From: Myxococcales bacterium
Lineage (GTDB): Bacteria > Myxococcota_A > Polyangia > Polyangiales > Polyangiaceae
Reading direction: 5' to 3'
DNA: 64,000 nt
Assembly: GCA_016720545.1 (NCBI GenBank)
Contig: JADKKK010000023.1
Location: forward strand, 1 to 64,000
Both the position numbers and the translations under genes were made by a program. Of this stretch, positions 59,720 through 64,000 are shown piece after piece. How positions within the stretch are numbered: the first letter of the stretch is position 1; each line of letters starts with the position of its first letter. The notes under the pieces are model-generated. The model did no database searches. It was not told the DNA's origin and saw only the letters and a program-made list of their open reading frames with translations.

Positions 59720-60559
59720 TCAGGGCCGCGGGAGGGCCTCGGTCGTCTTCGTGGCTTGGTCTTTCGTCGGGTCGAACGTGAGCTTGAGCCCCGCGAGCTC
59801 GCTCGCGCGCTCGAAGCGGTAGCCCTCGAGCCCCCCCGCGGCGGGGGTGCCGTCGTCGAGGGTGACCAGCACCGAGTAGCGCGTGCCCGCCCCCGGATCG
59901 ACGATGCCGGGGAGGCGCAGCGTGAAGGCGTCTTGGGTGATCTTCGTGGCGCGGAGCACGCCCACGAGCTGCTTCGAGTTCGCGTCGGAGATGCTCACCT
60001 GCGCGCGCCTCCCGAGCTGGCCCCGCATGCCCGAGAAGCTGACCTCCGCCGGGCCGCCGATCTCCTTGCCCTCCACCGGGACGAACGCCGTGTTGTGCTC
60101 GAACTCGATCTTCACCAGGTTGCTGGCCGGGTCCTTCGGGACGAACGGGTCGACGTCGACGAACCAGCTGTGATCGAACGGCAGCGGCGCCTGGTCGAAC
60201 GCCCCGGAGTTGTTGTGGTCGGCCCAGAAGACGAGGCGGAGCCCGCCGGTCTTGGGGAGCGACGAGGGCAGGTTGAACGTCGCGTCCCGCCCCCCGAGCG
60301 GCGACGCGCGGAGCATCGCGATGATGTTCTTCTGCCTGTCGACGACGCGGAGCTCGAAGGTCTCGTCGACGTGCGAGTCGGCCCCCGTGATCGTGAAGCT
60401 CAGGTCGAAGAACTTGGACGTGTTGGGCGGCGTCTCGCGGAAGCGATCGACGTCGGTGGCGAGAAAGCAACCGGGCACGGCGAGGGCCGCGAGACCGAAC
60501 GCCGCCGCGGTGGAAGCCGCGCGTAACATGCTGAGCTTCTTGTTTTTTTCGGCGCGCAT
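59720..60559 (-). CDS. hypothetical lipoprotein
   Basis: 279 residues. Signal and lipobox: MLRAASTAAAFGLAALAVPG then CFLATD. The mature part, FFDLSFTITGADSHVDETFE, DATFNLPSSLPKTGGLRLVF, EFEHNTAFVPVEGKEIGGPA, is beta-rich, with two similar halves of about 115 residues (each centred on SFSGMRGQLGR- or DFSGADSH-type turns). This suggests a duplicated carbohydrate- or lipid-binding fold, but no family is recognised. ATG 60559 overlaps the stop of the upstream gene by one base (TGATG): coupled translation. Confidence 0.7.
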   Translation of the reverse strand: MRAEKNKKLSMLRAASTAAAFGLAALAVPGCFLATDVDRFRETPPNTSKFFDLSFTITGADSHVDETFELRVVDRQKNIIAMLRASPLGGRDATFNLPSSLPKTGGLRLVFWADHNNSGAFDQAPLPFDHSWFVDVDPFVPKDPASNLVKIEFEHNTAFVPVEGKEIGGPAEVSFSGMRGQLGRRAQVSISDANSKQLVGVLRATKITQDAFTLRLPGIVDPGAGTRYSVLVTLDDGTPAAGGLEGYRFERASELAGLKLTFDPTKDQATKTTEALPRP

Positions 60560-61608
60560 CAGAAGCTCACCTTCGCGGTCGCGGAGCACCCGGTGGGTCC
60601 GCAGGCGGCAGCGAGCGCGGGCGCCCCGAGCGCGCCTCGCTCTCGTGGTTTCGGGCTGGGTGCGAGCAGCGCCCAGGTGATCCCGCCGGCGACGAGGACG
60701 CCGCCGCCGATGAGGAGGACGTCGGTCACGCCAATGAAGGTCTTGGCCGACGAGCGCGCGCCAGCGAGGTCGAACGTGGCAGGGCACAGGTCGCTCGGGC
60801 ACTGGCTCGCGATGTCGCTCTCCTTGCCGAGCGCGACGATCCCGGTGACGGCGCCGGCCGCCATGACCGCGGCGCCCGCGCCGGCGATCACCCAGGGCAC
60901 GCGGCTCGGGGAGGGCTCCTCCGCAGGACTCGGCTCCCGGGGAGTGGGCGGCGGGACCGGGGCCACGACCGCGCTCGCGCGGGGCTTCAGCGTGAGCGAG
61001 CGGGTCTCCTTCGAGCCCGAGAGCGCCTCCATTTCCCACGGTTCGTCCTGAAACCCCGGCGCGCGCGCGGTGAGCACGTGGTGCCCCGAGCGGAGGCCGA
61101 CGACGAGCTTGTGGTCGGCGGGCAGGACGTACGCGTTGGTGACGCGCTCGCCTTTCACGGGGGTGCGCACGTCGGTCACGATGACCTTCGTGCCCGCGGG
61201 CGCGCCGGTCACGGTGAGCTGCACCGCGACGACGCCGACGCTGAGGGTCTGCAGGTCGCGGACGATCTGCGCGCGCTCCTCGGCCCCGAGGTCGGTGACC
61301 TCGCGCAGGTAGCGCGTGTAGGCCTCGATGGCCTCGCCGTCGCGCTCGAGCTTCATGGCGCAAAAACCCATGTTTCCAAGGATTTTTGGCGACAGGCTCA
61401 TCTCGTAGGCGGCCTTGAACTCGCGGTAGGCCTCTTCGACGCGCTCGCCGTCCGGGTCCTGCAGGAGCGAAACACCGGCCTTGAAATGGGCGCGGGCCTG
61501 GTCGCTGATCGGCGCCTCCTCGGCGCGCGCGAGGGGCGCACAGAGGACCGCACCCGCGAGGAGGGCGAGGCCGACCGCGCGGGCGAGCGTACGGGGGAGA
61601 GCGATCAT
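60559..61608 (-). CDS. TPR-containing periplasmic protein with PEGA-like domain and C-terminal membrane anchor
   Basis: 349 residues. Signal peptide (LARAVGLALLAGAVLCAPLA), then a TPR-like helical region (DQARAHFKAGVSLLQDPDGE, KILGNMGFCAMKLERDGEAI) and a PEGA-like beta domain (VTGAPAGTKVIVTDVRTPV, SGHHVLTARAPGFQ). A proline linker and two membrane helices follow (WVIAGAGAAVMAAGAVTGIV, VTDVLLIGGGVLVAGGITWA), ending CGPTGCSATAKVSF. Such proteins are common in myxobacteria and precede lipoprotein genes as here. Function unknown. Confidence 0.8.
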   Translation of the reverse strand: MIALPRTLARAVGLALLAGAVLCAPLARAEEAPISDQARAHFKAGVSLLQDPDGERVEEAYREFKAAYEMSLSPKILGNMGFCAMKLERDGEAIEAYTRYLREVTDLGAEERAQIVRDLQTLSVGVVAVQLTVTGAPAGTKVIVTDVRTPVKGERVTNAYVLPADHKLVVGLRSGHHVLTARAPGFQDEPWEMEALSGSKETRSLTLKPRASAVVAPVPPPTPREPSPAEEPSPSRVPWVIAGAGAAVMAAGAVTGIVALGKESDIASQCPSDLCPATFDLAGARSSAKTFIGVTDVLLIGGGVLVAGGITWALLAPSPKPRERGALGAPALAAACGPTGCSATAKVSF

Positions 61609-61709
61609 TCCGGGTAGCCTAGTTCACCGCGAGACCCGCGAGAAGGTGCACGCCGATCCCTCGCCTTCGGCTCAGGCTCAGCGTTGACCTGCGTTCGCCC
61701 CCGCGAGGC
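61609..61709. other. spacer between the PDZ protein and the TPR gene
   Basis: About 100 bases. A GCCTTCGGCTCAGGCTCAGCG-like run near 61663-61682 may fold weakly, but I see no clear terminator. Confidence 0.3.
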
Positions 61710-64000
61710 TCACTTGCGCACCTCCTCGCGCGGGACGCGGCGTGACTCGAGGTGGCCGCGGCGGCGGAGCTTGACCACGACGTCGTCGCCGAGCGGGCCC
61801 GAGAGCCGCGCGCGAGCCTCGGCGATCGTGTGGACGGGCGCGCCCGCGATCTCGACCAGGATGTCTCCCGGCTCGAGCCCCGCGCGCTCGGCGGCGCTGC
61901 CCTCGACGACCGAGGCGATGCCGACCTCGTGGCTCGCGGTGATCTCGCCGAGCGTCACGGCCACGCCGCCCGCGCCGCGCGGCTCGCTCGCGCCCGCGCC
62001 CTCGCCGTCGAGCACGAGGCGAACGTCGCGCGTGGTGCGCCCCGGCACGACGCGCACAGCCCCGCGCCCACGCCCACGCCCCGACGCGTAGGCCTCGAGC
62101 GAGAGGAGCCCCTGGGGCAGCTCCGCGAGCGTGAACCTCCCGCGCGCGTCGGCCACCGCGAGCCCTGGCGGCGGAGGGCCGGCGAGGAGCACCACGGGGA
62201 CCGCGTCCTTCGCCACGCGCGCGCCGGGCACGGGATCGCCGCGGCCGTCGACCACGAGCCCCTCCACGAGGCCCTCTTCGTCGAGCTCGACGCGCGGCAG
62301 CGTGGTGGCTCGGCGCCCGCCCGACTCCTGCACCCGGGCCTCGAGCGTCTTCGGCGCGAAACCGGCCGCGCGCACGCGCACACGCACGGGGCCAGGGGGT
62401 ACGTCGCGGATCGTAAACTCTCCTTCCTTGTCGGTGCGCCCGCGGTGGGCGCCGTCCTCCGCGTACACCGTGATTTCGGCGTCGTGGAGGCGATCGCGGC
62501 GCGCGGACCGGACCTCGCCGGTGAGCGACTCGCTCGCGGCCAGCTCCACGCGCAGCTCTGTGGCGTCCGCGGCGAGCTCGAGGGAGCGCGCGGCGAAGCG
62601 CGGCGCGCGGATCTCGACGTGCAGCGCGAGCCCCTTCGCGCCCGCGAGCTTCGCCTCCCCGCGGCGCGAGGTGAACACGGTCGCGCGGAGCGGCACGTTC
62701 GGCTCGAGCGACGCGACGGTGATCTGCGCCCCGTCCACGCCCGATCCGCGCGCGTCGAGCACGCGGGCGGGCAGGTCGTCGCGGGGATCGGGGAGCACGA
62801 TGCGCACGCTCGCGCGGCCGCCCTCGGGCACGCGGGCCTCTGCGCGGGTGGGGGCGCCGGCCTGGCCCGCGGGGCGCTCCACGAGGAGCGTGAGCTCCTC
62901 GGGCATGGCGGCGAAGGCGAACGCGCCGTCACGATCGGCCCGCGTCATGCGCTCGAAGGTGCCGCGCGTGGCCATCGCGGTGATCTCGGCGCCCTCCACC
63001 GGCCGATCGTGGGCGTCGACCACGCGGCCCTCGAGCAGGCCGCCCGCGCGCATCACGATCTTCACCTCCGCCGTGCCGCCGGGCGCGAGGTCCACGAGCT
63101 CGCTCGCGCCCTCCACGTACTGGGCGTGCCGCACGAGCGCGCGGACGCGCCCCGGCGTGACGGGCCGCGCGCGGAACGACCCGTCGCGCCCGGTGAGCCA
63201 GCCCTCGCTGGGCGCGCCGCTCGGCGAGCCGCCTGTGGCTCCGAGCGGGGGCGCGCTGGCCGTCGCGCCGCGGGGGATGTCGGGGAGCGGGCCGGGCATC
63301 ACCCCGAGCTCGCCGGCGGGCACGAGCGGGCGCGGGCCTGCGAGGGCGCGATCGAAGCGGGCGTCGCGCGCGCGCGCCACGCGCGGATCGTCGGCGACGG
63401 GCATGCCGCGGAGATCGGTGCCCACGATCTCGATGCGCGCGCCGTCGACGGGGAACCCTCGCCCGTCGACGACGCGCCCGACGATCGTGCCGGCGCGCGG
63501 CAGCACGACGACGAGCGGACCAGGCGTGTCCGGCACGGCCACGGTGACCGACACGAAGTCGTCGCGGCTCACCGTCACGCTGGCCCCGCCGTGCGGGATG
63601 GGACCGAGCGTCACCGCGCCGCTCTTGCCGGTCACCCCCTCGACCGGAAACGCCGAGAGGCCCGACTCCGCGAGGGCCACGCGCGCGCCCACGAGCGGCG
63701 TCGCGGGGTCGGACTCGCCGTCGAGCACTCGCACCTCCACCGACATTCCCTGCGAGAGCCGGAGCGTGAGCTCGCGCTCCTGCCCCTGCGTGAGCGTCAC
63801 CGCGAGCTCGGTGGCCGAGGTGAGGCCGCCCGCGACCGCCCGGAGCGAGTAGGTCGCCGCCGACAGGCCGCCGATGCGCACCTTGCCCTCGGGGTCGGTG
63901 TCCGCGCGGCGTGAGGGCCAGAGGACCGCCGAGGTGATCTCGACCGTGGCGGCGGTGGGGGTCCCCTGCGGCCCGAGCACAGTGACCTGCAGCGCGCCGA
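61710..64000 (-). CDS. multi-domain carboxypeptidase-regulatory-like protein with C-terminal PDZ (start outside window)
   Basis: At least 763 residues and open to the window end. Several repeated beta-sandwich segments follow the carboxypeptidase regulatory-like (CarboxypepD_reg) pattern: GTIVGRVVDGRGFPVDGARI, LLEGRVVDAHDRPVEGAEIT, LVEGLVVDGRGDPVPGARVA, each with a following beta-rich stretch. The C-terminal 90 residues form a PDZ domain: VGIASVVEGSAAERAGLEPG, DILVEIAGAPVHTIAEARAR. No protease domain is seen. Such proteins are exported and may bind partners at the envelope. Confidence 0.85.
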   Translation of the reverse strand, partial: GALQVTVLGPQGTPTAATVEITSAVLWPSRRADTDPEGKVRIGGLSAATYSLRAVAGGLTSATELAVTLTQGQERELTLRLSQGMSVEVRVLDGESDPATPLVGARVALAESGLSAFPVEGVTGKSGAVTLGPIPHGGASVTVSRDDFVSVTVAVPDTPGPLVVVLPRAGTIVGRVVDGRGFPVDGARIEIVGTDLRGMPVADDPRVARARDARFDRALAGPRPLVPAGELGVMPGPLPDIPRGATASAPPLGATGGSPSGAPSEGWLTGRDGSFRARPVTPGRVRALVRHAQYVEGASELVDLAPGGTAEVKIVMRAGGLLEGRVVDAHDRPVEGAEITAMATRGTFERMTRADRDGAFAFAAMPEELTLLVERPAGQAGAPTRAEARVPEGGRASVRIVLPDPRDDLPARVLDARGSGVDGAQITVASLEPNVPLRATVFTSRRGEAKLAGAKGLALHVEIRAPRFAARSLELAADATELRVELAASESLTGEVRSARRDRLHDAEITVYAEDGAHRGRTDKEGEFTIRDVPPGPVRVRVRAAGFAPKTLEARVQESGGRRATTLPRVELDEEGLVEGLVVDGRGDPVPGARVAKDAVPVVLLAGPPPPGLAVADARGRFTLAELPQGLLSLEAYASGRGRGRGAVRVVPGRTTRDVRLVLDGEGAGASEPRGAGGVAVTLGEITASHEVGIASVVEGSAAERAGLEPGDILVEIAGAPVHTIAEARARLSGPLGDDVVVKLRRRGHLESRRVPREEVRK

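Overview
The window is very GC-rich (roughly 70%) and dense with features of a large-genome myxobacterium, probably of the Polyangiales/Sorangium-like group (an inference from gene content). These include many secreted or lipoprotein genes of unknown function, PEGA/TPR and carboxypeptidase-regulatory-like proteins, an FG-GAP/ASPIC protein, Ser/Thr kinases, LRR proteins, outer-membrane beta-barrels and a cysteine-rich surface protein.

A caution runs through the whole annotation. Many genes, including essential ones (dnaA, rpsI, rplM), are broken by one-base indels in G/C homopolymers. In rpsI a +1/-1 pair only about 12 bases apart restores the frame. These are almost certainly consensus errors of the assembly, so I give the full gene spans and name the indel positions instead of calling pseudogenes.

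Layout. 0-9 kb: a frameshifted membrane protein, an FG-GAP lipoprotein, a TetR/fatty-acid-hydroxylase pair with a palindromic operator, an SppA protease carrying an N-terminal beta-barrel domain, a DUF2505 protein, a UTP-sugar uridylyltransferase and a small lipoprotein. 9.1-10.9 kb: a 1.7 kb mini-island in tRNA-Arg(TCG), with the 3' half of a tRNA duplicated at its far end, an integrase remnant and a toxin-antitoxin-like pair. 11-24.5 kb: FadH-type dienoyl-CoA reductase, TerB-like protein, beta-carbonic anhydrase, M3 peptidase, c-type cytochrome, a TrmN6-like methyltransferase, an LRR protein, a DUF1554-like protein, a penicillin-binding transpeptidase, a PaaI thioesterase, an alpha/beta hydrolase and a LuxR regulator. 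25-32 kb: cysteine-rich surface protein, polyprenol-phosphate mannosyltransferase-like GT2, a GAF histidine kinase overlapping an L,D-transpeptidase, a lipoprotein and a UbiB/ABC1 kinase.

32.4-36.4 kb holds the most interesting unit: a tightly packed five-gene minus-strand operon. It has a membrane fatty-acid hydroxylase, an Lgt-family membrane protein, a proline-rich one-TM peptide, a ferritin-like di-iron protein and a COG1964-type radical SAM enzyme with extra cysteine clusters, the family that includes archaeal tetraether synthase. I infer a membrane-lipid-modifying system.

36.4-42.6 kb: two lipoproteins, the F0 ATP-synthase genes (AtpZ-like, subunit-I-like, atpB, atpE) and two outer-membrane proteins. 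42.6-44.8 kb: a candidate oriC and dnaA. 45-48 kb: an unusual protein of two tandem degenerate kinase N-lobes, then an IS110-type transposase. 48-54 kb: parvulin/SurA-like chaperone, rpsI-rplM, two acyl-CoA dehydrogenases and a YcaQ-type DNA glycosylase. 54-64 kb: surface lipoproteins, a Ser/Thr kinase whose 3' end is partly duplicated at 53.8 kb, a TPR/PEGA protein and a large PDZ/carboxypeptidase-regulatory-like protein running off the window end.
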